Assembly: GCA_002900995.3 (NCBI GenBank)
Contig: CM035308.1
Location: forward strand, 1,736,001 to 1,800,000
Source: Ganoderma boninense
Lineage: Eukaryota > Basidiomycota > Agaricomycetes > Polyporales > Polyporaceae
DNA length: 64,000 bases
Direction of reading: 5' to 3'
Numbering within the stretch: the first letter of the stretch is position 1; each line of letters opens with the position of its first letter. The notes below the pieces were generated by a model, which saw nothing but the letters and a program-made list of their open reading frames with translations, searched no databases and was not told where the DNA came from. The translations under genes were made by a program, and so were the position numbers. Positions 45,121-58,421 of this stretch are shown here, piece after piece.

Positions 45121-46205
45121 GGACGGTCGTTGGCTGAACATTGGTCGCAAATGCGCTTTTATCACGAAAATCAAGGTTTATATGACTGTCTGCTCGATGG
45201 TATGAACTTGAATATCTATTCGAGTTGCTCGATGTGAGGAGTATCGAGCAGTCGTCGAGGACAATCCACCTTCTGCTCTTTAGCCTCATCGATTGCGCTC
45301 AACTCACCGCAGACTTCAATTCTGTTAGGTGAAGCCCTATCACACGTGTACATCTTCGTCGTCGCGACAGCATGCAATACCCCTAGATGGCAATCGAAGG
45401 CGCGACGCAACGAGACCGCAGTGTGCCTTCTGGCAGAAGAAGCACGTTTTTGCGCTGGTTGGGATCACCATCAGGATCACTGCAGAGAGAGGAGGAAATG
45501 CATTGCTGAGACGGGGAAGGATGTGGTCCTTCCCCCAAAGTCGTGGTCGTGAACAACTTGAAGATCGGAGACAAATATTTCGATATTGAATATCGACGGC
45601 ACGACGCTTGTCTTCTCATGGGTCCGGCGAAGGTCGAGCAGCATCCGGGGCCACTCGGAGTCGCTTGCTCAACTTCACTGCGATTCTAGGAATAAGAGAT
45701 TGTCTGAAAGGTCGAGTATTGGCACATAGCTGGCGTCGGAGGGTGGGGAGATGAGCGTCAGCGGCAAGGGAGGAGTAGAGGTGGCTTAGCGCCGGTAGCG
45801 CCCATAACGTTGATATGATTAACTCCATTAAGTATGTTGGGCCTGTCATCGTCATCTGCCCTGAGGTGTTGTTGTCAATGTGCTCATCACCCGTCGTCCC
45901 CGCAGACGGCGCGGGATACTTTACTCGGCGGACGGCAACCCTGGTTCCCACAATCCTCTCCGTCCTCTTGTGCTCAACCTCCATGTCGATTACCTGATCC
46001 TAGCGAGCATCGCTCTGTCGCCGCTTGACTCTTCGCCGTCTTTTCTTGTCCGCCGCACCGGCACAGGCGCATATAAACAGCACATACGTAAAGATCTCAC
46101 CCAGTCTGCGCGAGCTTTAGCCGTACCTCGTCCGTCAATCGTCCAGCTCTCCAGTTCCCTGCCAGTGTCGACCGCCTACAACGCCCGACGTCGCCTTCCT
46201 ACACC
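45121..46205. other. Intergenic region / BTB gene promoter
   Basis: No gene is supported. TATAAA at 46072-46077 lies about 130 bp before the BTB start codon. A - strand open frame (45616-45984) has no motif. Confidence 0.5.
46072..46077 (+). promoter_or_regulatory. TATA box of the BTB gene
   Basis: A TATAAA consensus, followed by a C/T-rich leader, about 130 bp upstream of the ATG at 46206. Confidence 0.55.
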
Positions 46206-47622
46206 ATGAACCAGTACGACCAGCCGACGCTACCTCCCGATAGCCCGCTTATGACAATGACCAACTCCTTCCTGAACGAAGACATGCTTCTGCTCTCTAT
46301 GCCTGGCCCCAGCAGGGATCCCTCGTATTACATCCACGATGGAAACAGTGTTCTTCTCGTCGAAAACACGCTCTTCAAGGTGAGCACCAAGACCCCACCA
46401 GATGTTCGGGTCCCGGATACTGACCGTGACGTGCTACACCGTACTCCAGGTCCACCGATCGGTTCTTACAAAGGACAAGTCTGCCTTCGAAACCATGTTC
46501 CAGCTCTCTGGGGAGACCGACTCGGCGCGTTCGGACTCGAGTATGACTGTTGCGCAGGAGGGCGAGGGCGACGACAACCCCATCAGGCTGCAGGGTGACA
46601 CGGCAGATGAGTTTCGCGCTCTGTTGTGGGCATTGTACTCCCTGTAAGTCCCCACCACCGCAGCCTTGGTCGTGCATTTCTCTCACCGTGGCAACCGATT
46701 GCGCGGCGCGTATGCACGCATATAATCCACCCCTTGCGCTGGCATGTCATCACAAAGACCACACGAGCTTACGATTGCGATGACCGCCGAAGCCGATTGC
46801 ACCCAGCTTGCCAACCTCGTCCGCATTACCCACAAGTACCAGTTTCGCAACATCATGACCTGGGCACTCTCCGCGCTGCATCACTACTACTCGCGACCTG
46901 GCGCACTCGACGACATCCTCACCACGCTCCCCTCCAGTAACGCCCCCACACCGCTCACTACTACACACCACCCCCCAATGGTGACCGCGGGCGGCCTCCC
47001 TGCAGCGTCGTCTTCCCACCCACCCACGCTCATGCAGCTCACGGAGCTTGCCGCACTGTGCGAGCGCGCGGACTTGCTCGAGTGCACGCTCGTGCGCTGG
47101 AAGCGGCTCATCGGCGAGGGCCGCGACCTCGTCCTCGCGGTAACAATCGGGGAGCGCTTTAACCTGCGCCCTGCCGTCGGGCTCGCGTACCACGCGCTCA
47201 TGCTCCGAGGCAAGCCCGCATGGGACGCTGAGCGCGGCCTGACCCGCGTACAGCGCGTGCGCCTCCTTGCAGGATACTACGCGCTGTCGAAGTTGTGGGA
47301 CGTGCTGCCCGCGCAGGCGCCGCCGCTGACGCACGGGGCGCGGTGCACGAGCCAGCAGCGGTGTACGAAGTCCTGGGGCGCGCTGTGGCGGACGGTGCTC
47401 GAGACGGGGACGCAGGTGATGCCGGGGCTCGCGCGCGAGGACGTGCTGGGGAAGATCATGCTCGCGGAGAGCATGATGAAGGCGCTGGTGGAGCGGGAGA
47501 TCCCCAGTCAGGGATTCTTGGACGGGATGCCGCATTGCAGGGAGAACGCGATGGTGGCGACGACGATGCGGATGCGGGAGATCAAGGAGAGCTTGGCGGA
47601 CTACTTCTCGGACGACTTTTGA
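46206..47622 (+). CDS. BTB/POZ domain protein
   Basis: 410 residues from exons 46206-46379, 46450-46643 and 46758-47622. The N-terminal BTB/POZ fold is shown by NSVLLVENTLFKVHRSVLTKDKSAFETMFQL, then PIRLQGDTADEFRALLWALYSL, the usual order for Agaricomycete BTB proteins. After it comes a helical region: CTQLANLVRITHKYQFRNIMTWAL, ALCERADLLECTLVRW and RVRLLAGYYALSKLWDVLPAQ. BTB proteins often act as homodimers or CUL3 adaptors. No kelch, MATH or zinc-finger partner domain is present, so the role is unknown. Such genes form large families in basidiomycetes. The start MNQYDQPTLPPD sits just downstream of a good TATA box. Confidence 0.87.
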
Positions 47623-48513
47623 AGGAGCGGCGAAGCGAGATCTTTGCCTGTGTCTCTGCCTCCCTCCACATCGCTGTTCGCCTTTTGTTTGCTGTTGGTT
47701 TTCACGGTCTCTGCCTTCTCCACCCCCTTCCCATCACTACGTGGTTTGTCTTTTATGGCGCACGTATGAGGGAATGGGGATATCTGTTAACGACCACACA
47801 TGATGTATGACTTTCGCTCGCTACCATCCTGCTTATAGTTCACTCGGATTTCTTGAATAGATGCTATCTTGTATATCAAGCCTCTCCCCTATGGTCTTGT
47901 ACCCGTACTCCCCCCGCCCTGGCACCGGCCTGGCACCTTGTATCAGCAGTATCGTTATCCATGTCATCCTTTCATATCCATCCTGTGTACGTTGAACCCC
48001 TCCAGGTAAGAGGTTATTGTGTTCGATGTCGCAGTTGTACGCCCCTTCAACAACATCTTTATAAAATACACACTAGGGAGCCGTGATTTCCTCCTGGCGC
48101 CAAATGCCGACGAAGGCGTGGTCGTACACTGCATACAGCTCATCGGGCACGTTCCTGCATCGAGAAGATTGGGTGGGAGCGCACAGAGGCGCACAGTTAC
48201 ATTTCCCATTATGAATCCAGTCGCACATGAAGCTGGCGAACTGGAAACAACGCGCAGGTCGGTCAAGAGCTCCGAGATACGCGCCTTGAATCCCGTGGGC
48301 ATGTCAGTTATTGCAATCTTTCGGGATTGACAAAGGCTGAATTGCGCCCAGGCCGCCGCGTCGCCAGAGATTCACACTCAGAGCAATCGAATCCAACATG
48401 ATTGTTCAACAAGGTGATGCTACAAACACCGGCTGTAGTGTACGAAGTCCGTGAATGAGGGTCTCCAAGCTTGTTGGTGACCAATGGTATCCTGGTCCAC
48501 TCGAGTGGGCCTT
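47623..48513. other. Convergent intergenic region, BTB / aspartic protease
   Basis: About 0.9 kb. No gene is seen; it contains only short frames without motifs. Confidence 0.5.
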
Positions 48514-50057
48514 CTAGTTAGTCTCCGCCGACGTGTACGGGGTCTGGGCCAAGCCGAGCTGGCTGTTGCCAGTGTCGTAGACGCTGTAGAACCGTTGGAG
48601 GAACGCGAAGCCGTCTGCACAAACGCATGGTCAGCAGCAGCACACCTCCTTTCAGCCTGGCCACAGCGACGCACTGATGAAGTCGAGGCCCTGGCCGCTC
48701 TCGCTGCCCAGGTCGGCGGTGATGAGGTAGATCTTGCCCTCCTCACCGCCGATGGTCGAGTTGAGGGAGCGGGGCCAGATCTGCGCGTTCGCGGTGAACT
48801 CGTACTCGGTGCCGCCGACGTTGAAGAACATGCTCTCGAGCTTGCTGAACTGGGACTCGGAGATCGTGAGGAGCCCGGTCTCGTTGTCCATCGTCGCGCC
48901 GGTCGCCTGCTGGTACGCCTGGAACGCGTCCGTGGCGAGCAGCAGGAGCGTGGTGCCGGTGTCGACGATGCCCGCGGAGCCGGAGAGGAGCGTCGTCGAG
49001 GTGCCGTAGGTCAGGTCCTGGTCGATGCCCCAGTAGTTCGAGGCGGGCGAGGTGGACGTGATGGGCACGTAGGCGACGTCGCCTGAGGTCCTGAAGAGCG
49101 CGACAAGCGTTAACATCTGACGTTTGATTTCACGCGAGTGGGGTAAGGAGAGACTAGACATACTTGCTCGTGTCGACGCCACCAAAGTTCAGCGAACCGT
49201 TGAGGGCACCAGCCTCAGTGGTTGGCTGGTAGAATATGCCGATCGAGTTGTTGGCGATCGTGCCCTGAGAGTAGAGGTTGTCCGTCACAGTCGGGACGGG
49301 TTGATTGTCGGAGACAGTGCCCTCGGTGAGGTCCACGGGACCGATGCCGAGGATACCGTCCACGCCCTGGAAGCCCTGCGCAGAGGAGGCAACACCAACA
49401 CCCTGGTTCTGGATAACGAGGTTGTCGGAGATGGTGACCTGGTCGGTGTCTGCGAGTCGAAGATGCCTCAGCTCGTGTCCTCGACTAAATGAATGAAAGA
49501 TCCAAATGCATACATTCGGTTCCTGAGAAGGATCCAGAACCGTAGCTAACTTGCTGTAGAAAACGATGCTGTTAGACACGTGGTGCATACAGCAGGGCCA
49601 CAATGTTCGGGCTTACAATTCTCTCGCCGGTGCTCTTGCTGGTGCCGGTCTTAACATAGGACTTGTCAGCACCAACCCAGGTGTTCGAGCTCCCGGTATC
49701 GATGAGGAGGGTGTACTGGGTGGGAGGGTTGCCGACACCAACGGACGCTGTGTATGTGACACCGGCATCGGTCACGTCGACGCCGCCTGGAGTCGGGGTG
49801 GAGGGGCTAGGGTCGGAAGGAGTAGGATCAGAGGGAGTAGGGTCAGCGGGAGCACCTCCGCCGCCGTGGTGGGGGTGATGATGGTGGTGGTGGTGGTGAT
49901 GCTCATGACGCTTCCGAATGGCCTCGCGGAATGCGCATGCAGCGGGACCGTGGGGGTTGATGTTCTGGATAATCTTCTGTGCGCGAGCCCGGTCGCGGGT
50001 GAGGATATCCTTCGCGTGGCGAGAGGCGATGCGAGCGATGAAGGGGATGGAAGACAT
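48514..50057 (-). CDS. A1 family aspartic protease with polyhistidine tract
   Basis: Pepsin-like aspartic peptidase, 427 residues. Exons in order of translation: 50057-49617, 49553-49514, 49449-49164, 49090-48675, 48614-48514. Both catalytic aspartates are present (LLIDTGSSNTW and GIVDTGTTLLLL), as is the flap YGSGSFSGTEY; the chain ends FAFLQRFYSVYDTGNSQLGLAQT. The propeptide carries RARAQKIIQ, then HEHHHHHHHHH and PHH, then a PTPSD-type repeat. I chose the Met at 50057 because a TATA box lies 50 bp upstream; a Met at 50096 would add 13 residues but sits only about 10 bp from that TATA box. No convincing signal peptide is seen from either start, unusual for this family and worth checking. 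Confidence 0.88.
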
Positions 50058-50105
50058 GTTGTGCTTGGAGGTGTTCTGGAGAGGGCTGGAGACCATAGCA
50101 AGGCA

Positions 50106-50113
50106 TTTATATA
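50106..50113 (-). promoter_or_regulatory. TATA box of the aspartic protease gene
   Basis: On the - strand this reads TATATAAA, about 50 bp upstream of the chosen ATG at 50057. It helps decide between two candidate start codons. Confidence 0.6.
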
Positions 50114-53100
50114 TGTTGCGTTGCAGGCTGGGGCGTCGTCACCGCGAGTCTGTATTTGGTAGGCACAGTGGACGTGGTGCCAGGGACAGTGAAGGAGAGA
50201 TATCACGTCATGCTGGGAAGCACCATCGCAAGGCCCGAAATATCGCCCATGAGAACAAAGGTGAGCAGGGCCCAGATCCAAGGCATGGAGCCATTCACTA
50301 CCTGCGGATAACAGCAGCGAGATCAAGGCCATGTCCGCGCATGACTGGCAGAAGGCAGACCACCTGAGAACCGCCGCAGAGTGACCCTCTGAAGGGTCTC
50401 TGGGAGACCATACAGCACATGCTACAGCACCTAAGGCTGTGAAGTGCAGTGAGATGCTTCTTGCGCAGCAGGAGGATAGATTTTGCCGATGGCGTTGTGA
50501 CGCGAAGACAAGGGATTTGCGTGTGAGTTAGCGTCGATGTCATAAACGCCCCGTCAGAAGGCATCGCCAGGCCGAGGTGCGGATGCCACGGGGAAGCGGA
50601 GGTGATGCTGCACGGTGTCCGATAAGCCACCCCCGGTAACTTGCAACCAGCGACTCCGCGGACGGCATCTTCCAGCATCTTCCTCGAAGTACTGCGGGGC
50701 TGCACAGCCGCCGCCTTCAGTTCCGCCGGGGGAAAGTTAAAAATAACACACGCACCCTGCCCCGCATTTGCTACACGGTACATCTCAGCAAACGCATAGC
50801 ATAAGCGGATGGAAGAGTCTGAAGTTGCACACGATGTCCGAGGAATCGCAGGGTTCTTCCATGAAAGCACTCGGCGGCGCCGGGAAGCTGCTGGTAGAAA
50901 AAGCTGAAGACGCCGCTAGTGTTTGGGTAAGCTTACCCTCTCGGTAAATGCGAAGAGTGACGATGCGGCATACTTACACATGGTGGAGGACCATCACAGC
51001 ATTTTCCAGTGTGACGGAGATCGACACACGTGGCACCGCATCGACGCGAGCCCTTGCAACTTGGAATCTAGAAGGCCATCATATGAATTGTGGACCATTG
51101 TGTATAGACGAACTCGGATCTCCAAGGGACCGTCACAATATTCCATGTTACATACCTTCTCCGCGGGCCTATCAGTGTCGGTGCAGTCGCCTAGCCAGCC
51201 TCCGCCCCCACTTCTATGTTGTGGGAACGTTATAGGTTGCGGATATCATTGGAGTGCAGTATTCCCGATCATGCGGCGCGCGGTGCAAGGGAGAGGCGAC
51301 GGATGTCCATCGAAGCGGCCCTTCTGTCCGAGTCCTCCGCGTCGCTGTGGACCTCAAGCTCCTCGGGGATTGTGATACATGTTAATTCAAGCTACCCTGT
51401 GAGACCGACGGGGGCATTTATGAAAGCCGGGCAGGCAGGCAATACAGCTTCCCGATTCCACTCAACAATCCGCCTATGAGATTTCCTAGAATGCACTGTT
51501 ATTACAGTCAACAGCGGCGACAACGCGATGAACACATACCAAAATGACACCGCTTTTCATTACTTAGTGGGGAGGTACCGGCCATCATCTTAGCGCGAGC
51601 ACTAGGAGGTGGGAGCGTTGAGAAACGTACACGTACTCGACTGTTTTGCGAGGGTGTTCTGAACTTTCAGTCCATTTGTTGTTAATGGCACGCTAGATCT
51701 TACTACCCCGAGTACGTCTTGCCTCAGTTCAGCAACATCGCGTCGCATGCAGCCCACCTCAGCCCGCTGCAAAACGAAGGAGCGGCCTGGATGCAAACCT
51801 TAGACTGTCTTCAAACTTGAAATGGGACCGAAAATCTGGCTGCTGACTCTGGCAAAGATAACAATGAATGATACCGAGAACAAATATCAGACTAAACTCG
51901 CCTGAAGGCTGAAGCGTTGGCAGATCGTTCCTGAGGCCTGAACCATGAAGTTCCGGAACTACAGTACTCGTGCGGTCACAGACTCCGCGGACCTGACGCC
52001 TCGGGGATTTTCGTCCTGCACTTGGTCAGTAATCGTGACCAGCAGACGCGCTAAGGTCGCGAACTCAAAGTGGTCCACGGGTGGTTGACGAAAAGCCTCA
52101 TATGCTTCTTAACGTGGCGTGCAAATATGGCCAGTAGGCTGCCTCTTTGTTTGACGAGATAGCTGCAAATTGAAGGCTTCTCTCAGGCTGAATGTCAGCG
52201 CGATGCGGCGGCATTGAAGGCATTGAAGGAGTGCGACATAAGTACGCCATGCTGCCCAATTTCCATGCGTGAGCTGCGTCAACTGGGATGCAATTTGGTC
52301 CTTAATATAAAGAACTCACAGTACTGAAGCCTTCCGATTGAGGTTCGGTCGCTGTCGGGGCTGAAACCGCGCGGGGTACACTTGCCATACGTATTCATGT
52401 GGGTGGCAGGTGGCTCGATGGTTGCTCCTACTAGCCGATTCGTAGACCAAGTGTGCCAGGAGGGTTATTTTCATAGGCAAGTAGTACGATTCCGAAGGCG
52501 ATGGTGGACTCTTAAGGACAAGGCGTCACGCGTCACGGTCGGGCCATTGGATTTGGACGTAGCGCCGGTTCGCGCTTTGCCTGGGGGCCACGTGGCCATC
52601 TGCAAAGAGGCACTGGCCCAACCGTGGTCCAGGTCCGTCTCCCAAGTGTTTCTTCGACTACTTATGTTCGGACTCAACCTCCACGATGTTTCCTGTATAA
52701 ACCGATTCCAACGCCTCAGAGCTCCCATCATATCCCCTAGTAAGATCCGTTATGGAACGCGTCTGAAAAGCTAACCCTGACAGCAATATCATCTGTGCCA
52801 TACTGGTCCTTCGTCCTCTGCACGACAGTCCATCTCCCAGTTCTTTCCTTACCTCCTTTTGGATCTTTGGTCACAAGAGCGGCCAATCTGGTCTGATTAG
52901 GTTGCATCCCTTCCCTTACTATGCACCTCACAAAGTCGGCAATTGTTGAGACGCCTTTGCGCCAAAGTGTCGCCATAACGCGTGCTGTATCCGTTGCGTC
53001 TTTCAGTTAAAGGATATGTGAGTTCGCCTCGCCACAACAAACAACATCTCCCTCTCGCTTCCATGCCACTACGCTCTTCCGAATTGCTAGCCCTCTGCCC

Positions 53101-54288
53101 TCTGCAACATTGCCCTCAGCTGAGTCGTTTCTCCACCGGAGGCTCGAACCTTTCGAAGATGGGTCATACCGCTCGACGTAGATTTTCGGATTACGGATGG
53201 AAATCTGAGAATTCTACCAGAGGTTGCTGAACAGGTGCGTACGGGTGTCTTCACACTGGTGAGCATTGCTGACGTGAACCACGTTCGTCGCAAGGGCTTC
53301 CGTCGACTTTTGTGGTGGAATATCTCGGGCTGCTCTGTCAGCCCGAAGGGCAGCCGCGCCTCCCGCTGCTGTGTTGCTGCACGAATTGATCCTTCGCTGA
53401 CTCATTTCGACCGAAATCTGTCCCTGGGACGTCCAATATACCCATTTTGTTCGTCGATCATTTCCCCATGTAGGCTAGACCGTCGGCGGCGTAGAGAGCC
53501 TTGTGTGCAGGACGAGCGGGACATGTTCAAATTGGACGGCAAGTGTACGGCCATTGTGAATCACTCGCGCGTTTCCGTGAGTAGCGAATGTCCAATAAAC
53601 CCGTATGCTCATGCTTTGTTCTGTTCTGGAACACGGCGAATGCGAAAGTGACTCACGTGAAACGACGCTTCTGGGCTTTCAGGTGTGTAAGTTGGCTGCT
53701 TTGTTACAGTTACATGGCAGTGAGTGCTTACTACAGCTACATCGTTCCATCAGGGCCTGAGGGTTGTCCCCCCTTCGAAGCCACCCCTTGTAAGTACTTG
53801 TGTTTGAATTCAAGTAGGGAGGGGTGCGAGCGCTCCGCAAAGCCGCTCGTACCGGCAGAACGCACCACAAGCCTAGGGTGAGGGAACCTATTCCAATCCA
53901 CCTGCAATGTACACGTTTTCATACGCTTCTCCGCAATGCCCGTGCCCCTGTCGTCATAGGAGGACCGTTTGCCACCCCTCCAACGCGATGATGATGGAAC
54001 GTTGAGCGCGACGCGCGTACACTTCTGAAGGTCGACTCCCACTGTTCGACACATGCCGGGGCTAAACCAGTCGTTAGGCGCAAGCCGGCCGGGACCTATT
54101 AGGCTGCGGGGGTCAAGTGATGATGAGGCCCAGGGATGAATGGGAGGTTCGGGCGTTGGGGGGTAAGCAATGGAACGAAGGGTGGCTTATATAAGCTGAC
54201 CATTACAGGCAGTGTGAGGACAATGCGGTCATCGTCTCTGGATTCTCCCTCCTCTCCCGTCTGAAACACTGCCGCCCAGCCCAGATGG

Positions 54289-54296
54289 TATATATT
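54289..54296 (+). promoter_or_regulatory. TATA box of egt1
   Basis: TATATATT lies about 70 bp before the ATG at 54361. A second TATATAAG occurs about 100 bp further upstream (near 54189). Confidence 0.5.
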
Positions 54297-54360
54297 CAGG
54301 GTGTCGAAATGCCTCTCCTTATTCTAGCTTTTCCGCACTCTCTGTCCGCTGCTACTCCCT

Positions 54361-57300
54361 ATGGCTTCCAACGGTCCTGCCGATGCTGTCCGCATCATCG
54401 ACATCCACGCTCGAGCCGAGCCTTCCATAGGCTCCTCGATTCGCGACCAGATCTTGTCAGGTCTCGCGCAACCTGTCGGGCACAAGACCTTGCCTACCCT
54501 CCTCCTCTACGACGAGCGCGGACTTCGCATCTACGACGAAATCACCACGGATGCATCGGAGTACTACCTGTTCCCTGCTGAGGAGGAGATCCTCAAGAAC
54601 AAGGCGGATGAGATCGTGCGGGTCATGCACTCGGGTGTGCTCGACGGTGACCCGGTGGACGAGGTCGTGGTAGAACTTGGTGCTGGGTGAGTGTTGACAT
54701 GCTGGATTTCGGCCCTCAACATGGCCATTTCATTTTTTGGGCGTGCTTACGCCGCCGTTAAACGCCCGCGACTCGCACACCGAGACGAGGATCCCGCCTT
54801 CTCCCTTCGATTCAATTTCCATTCCCGCGAACCATGCTCTATGGGGATCTGCTTTCCACGTTCAGTCATATCTGCCAATATTGGCCTAGCGTTTCTTGAT
54901 CGGTCCGTCAGCGTATGCAGCCTTCTCACCGTCCTCTTTCGGCAGTGCGCTGAGGAAGACCTCCCTTATCTTGAGCGCGTTCGCTCGCCTCGTCCCTAAC
55001 CCTCCCCCTGTTCCCCCTATTGCCTACCACGCCCTCGACCTCGAAAAGCGCGAACTCGAACGTACACTCATGGAACTCAACGCCTCCCACATCGGTGCCC
55101 AAATCAAGGGCAGAGTCGCCACTGCCGGTCTGTGCGGCACCTACGACGACGGTCTCAAGTTCATCGAGGAGGGCGGGCTCGGAGATCGCGCCTCACTCGA
55201 TAGGATCGAGACTTCCTTTGGGACCAAATACTCGGTGGAACGCATCGGCAGAGATGCGTCCCCTAGTTCAGCCGCGTCTTCCCACAGCCGTACTGAAGAG
55301 ACGGAGGCAACTCCCCCTTCGACTCCCGGCTCGCAGGAGCCTCTTCATATCCTTTTTCTCGGCTCATCCCTAGGTAACTTCACGCGCGGCGAAGATGCTG
55401 CATTCTTGAGGACTCTGCCGTTGCGCCCCGGTTCCGGCGACACCATTTTGCTTGGCATGGACCACGGCAACGACTCGCAGCAGATTGAGGCGGCATACAA
55501 CGACGCGAAGGGCATTACGAAGAAGTTTATCATGAACGGTTTGACTTGCGCAGGTCGCGCTCTCGGCGATGAGAATCTGTTTGATGAAAAGAAGTGGGAG
55601 TATGTCGGCACGTACAACGAAGAATTGCGTAAGTGCGCCGCTTACGCGCCTTGAAAAGCCGCTCACCGACGTTCGCAGGCCGTCACGAGGCGTACTACAG
55701 ATCGACCTGCGACCAAGCAGTCGTTGATCCTGGGACGAAGGCCCACTTCCCTTTCGTAAAGGATGAACTTATTCGTGTTGAGGTTTCGCACAAGGTACTA
55801 CGCGTTGCCCTCTCGTTGGAGCCCTTACTCAATTTGCCCTCAGTTCTCCGAGAGGGATGCCTACACGGTGTTCACCGACGCAAACCTCCGCCCCGTTCAC
55901 CGCTGGACCGACAGCTCGTCGCAGTACTCGCTCTGGCTACTTGAGCGTCCGAAGTTCACCTTCCCCCTTCTCAAGACACCGTCGTCACTGGACTCCACGA
56001 CGGTTGCACGTTCGCCCTTCTCGCTCCCTACAGTGGAGGAATGGCGCGACATGTGGGCTGCGTGGGACTTCGTCACGCGTCAGATGATCCCTGCGTCGAT
56101 GCTGTTCGAGAAGCCCATTGACCTCCGGCACATCTGCTTGTTCTACTGCGGACATATCCCTGCTTTCTTGTCCATCCATCTATCGAAGCTCCTGCAGGAA
56201 CCCGATACTGAGCCCGTAGAGTTCAAGGTATGTCACCCGTCTCAATATTTGCGGACTGTATGCGATGACTTTCCTCATTGCAGTACATCTTCGAGCGCGG
56301 GATCGACCCCAACGTCGACGATCCCACCCAGTGCCATGTGTGTACACTTTCACACTGTCTCCTCACGTCTTGTTTATGCTCGTCTTTGTTCCAGCCTCAC
56401 TCTGAGGTCCCCCAGAACGATGAGGACTGGCCTTCGTTGTCGAGCATCCTGCAGTTCCAGTCAAGGGTCCGTGAGCGTGTCATGAACCTCTACCGTAACA
56501 TCGACTCCGGGAAGGTCCAGCTCACCCGCAAGATTGCACGGGTGCTCCAGATGACGCTCGAACACGAAGCTTTCCACGTTGAGGTTAGTGCTCTGCTAGT
56601 TCGTCGTGTAGGAGCGCATGATGACACCATGTTGCACAGACTTTGTTATACATGCTTCTGCAACGCGCCGGTACCGGTACTATCCCTCCAGCTGGTTTTA
56701 TCCCGCCCCCTTGGGAGGTCCTTGCCGAGTCCTGGGACAAGCAGCCCCTGCCTGCTGCGGACACGGTCACCCTCGGCCCTGCAGAGATCACCCTGGGTCA
56801 CGACGACGATGAGGCTCACGACCACTCCACCGAAGTTCTTGACCACTCGCTGGGGTGGGACAACGAGAATCCTCAGCGCACCGTCAGAGTTGAGAAGTTC
56901 AGGATCGAGTGGCGTCCTGTCACCAACGGGCAGTTCTACGAGTTTTACACGGGTCACGGCAAGGGTAAGGTCGAGTTCCCGAAGAGCTGGGTCGAGCTCA
57001 ACGGAGAAGTCTTCGTACGTCGACTCTCTTAAGTTCTTAAGCATTTGTGTGACACGCGTTGATGCTTCGCCACCAGATTCGCACTCTGTACGGCCCCGTT
57101 CCGATGAAGATCGCCCAGCACTGGCCGATCAAGACGTCGTTCGACAACCTGTCGGTCTACGCCAACGTGAAGGGCGGGCGGATCCCCACCGAGCCGGAGC
57201 TGCGCATGTTCCTGGACAAATTCGAGTGCGGCTACGAAGGCGGTGCCAATGTAGGTTTCAGAAACTGGCACCCCGTCCCGGCGACGACGGGTGGCCCCCG

Positions 57301-57632
57301 CGAGGGCGGAAAGGGCCACAACGGCGGCGTCTGGGAGTGGACGTCGACCGTGTTCGAAAAGCACGAGGGCTTCGTGCGATCCAAGCTATACCCTGGGTAC
57401 GCTCTCTTTCGTCTGAAATTGGCTCTTGGTTCTTGGCTCTTGTTGAGTCGGATGCTGATCCGTTGTGGGGGATAGATACTCCACCGACTTCTTCGATAGC
57501 CACCACCAGGTCGTAATCGGAGGGTCTTACGCGACCATCCCGCGGCTCGCCGATCGCCGTACCGTGCGCAACTACTACCAGCACAACTACCCGTACGCGT
57601 GGGTGGGTGCGCGCATCGCCTACGACGCTTGA
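54361..57632 (+). CDS. egt1: Ergothioneine biosynthesis protein Egt1
   Basis: Bifunctional fungal enzyme, 867 residues, that trimethylates histidine to hercynine and then joins it to cysteine as a sulfoxide. Exons 54361-54686, 54946-55628, 55679-55794, 55844-56227, 56284-56337, 56395-56583, 56640-57014, 57077-57396, 57476-57632. The methyltransferase part has TLLLYDERGLRIYDEIT, the SAM-binding VVVELGAG and LHILFLGSSLGNF. A DinB-like part follows with the iron-binding HEAFHVE (HxxxHxE). The formylglycine-generating-enzyme-like part is marked by PVTNGQFYEFY, RIPTEPELRMF, NGGVWEWTSTVF and the ending YPYAWVGARIAYDA. Intron 1 is 259 nt, long for this window. The domain order is that of known Egt1 proteins. 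Product: an antioxidant made by mushrooms. Confidence 0.96.
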
Positions 57633-58421
57633 AAAGAGGGAAAAGGTGGCGCCGTGAGCGGAAATAAGTACGTGGAGAATACTAGACGTGGCCGCTGTAA
57701 GAAGAACATCTGCACTTGTACTTGAATTGAAGCCGCATGGAAACGTTCCCTGAAGCCTGAGGTCTATTATTCGAAGGAAGACCGCTTGTTATGGTCTTCT
57801 CTTCCGTTGGACTGCGAGGTAAGTCAGCAAGGACACCTATTCGACGGCCCGGGGCTGGGGCTCCAATGAAGGATGCATTGGAATGGGCGTAAAGGAACAT
57901 TGAGCGGCATCCTGGTAACGCCACATCGAGTTCTTCACAAGAACATTGATGCATACTTGAAGACATGCATGTCCAGCATGCAGACCGCTCTTTGTAGACA
58001 TCCCAAGGCAAGTCTCATCGCTGTTGTTCCCTGGTATACGTGATTACCCTTACTCTTGTAAATTACTGACGAGGTCTGTGGAGAAGCGCATGCAAGGTTG
58101 TCTCATCGATGCTGGAGATGACGACGATGACGATGCAGGCATGATGGTTTTCTGATGGACATCGAAAGGAGCCTGAGGAGGAAATCGGAGAAAGCTCCGC
58201 TTTGCTCAGGGGAAGGACGGAGGAAGTCCTTCTTTGGCGTACTGCCCGTAGAGTAGTAGTATGGTTCAACGAAGTGCTCACTGATTCAGTTCTAGCTCCG
58301 CCTCATGAAAAATTTGGGTGTCTATACCACTTGATACAGTGAAGGTTCCTCCCTGTTCAGCAATGCGACTACGACGACTGGGGTCCACATACATTGTTCT
58401 CAAAAATATCCGCACAGAACA
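57633..58421. other. Convergent intergenic region
   Basis: About 0.8 kb between the converging egt1 gene and the unknown gene. Short - strand frames (57682-58011, 58063-58281) have no motif; further 3' exons of the unknown gene are possible but not supported. Confidence 0.45.

Larger units (their letters stand above)
50058..54360. other. Gene-poor intergenic region
   Basis: About 4.3 kb without a supported gene. Open frames at 50298-50870 (-), 52382-52774 (+) and 53235-53651 (+) lack motifs, splice patterns or compositional support. No terminal inverted repeats, reverse transcriptase or transposase motifs were recognised by eye. Confidence 0.45.

Noticed and set aside
46750..47535. 261-codon frame antisense to the BTB gene
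   Set aside because: It is a composition shadow; the + strand reads a continuous BTB protein with in-phase introns.
50298..50870. 190-codon - strand frame in the gene-poor region
   Set aside because: No recognisable domain or promoter, and it overlaps the expected protease promoter.
52382..52774. 130-codon + strand frame
   Set aside because: No motif and no supporting splice pattern; transposon origin was considered but no transposase or reverse-transcriptase motif is visible.
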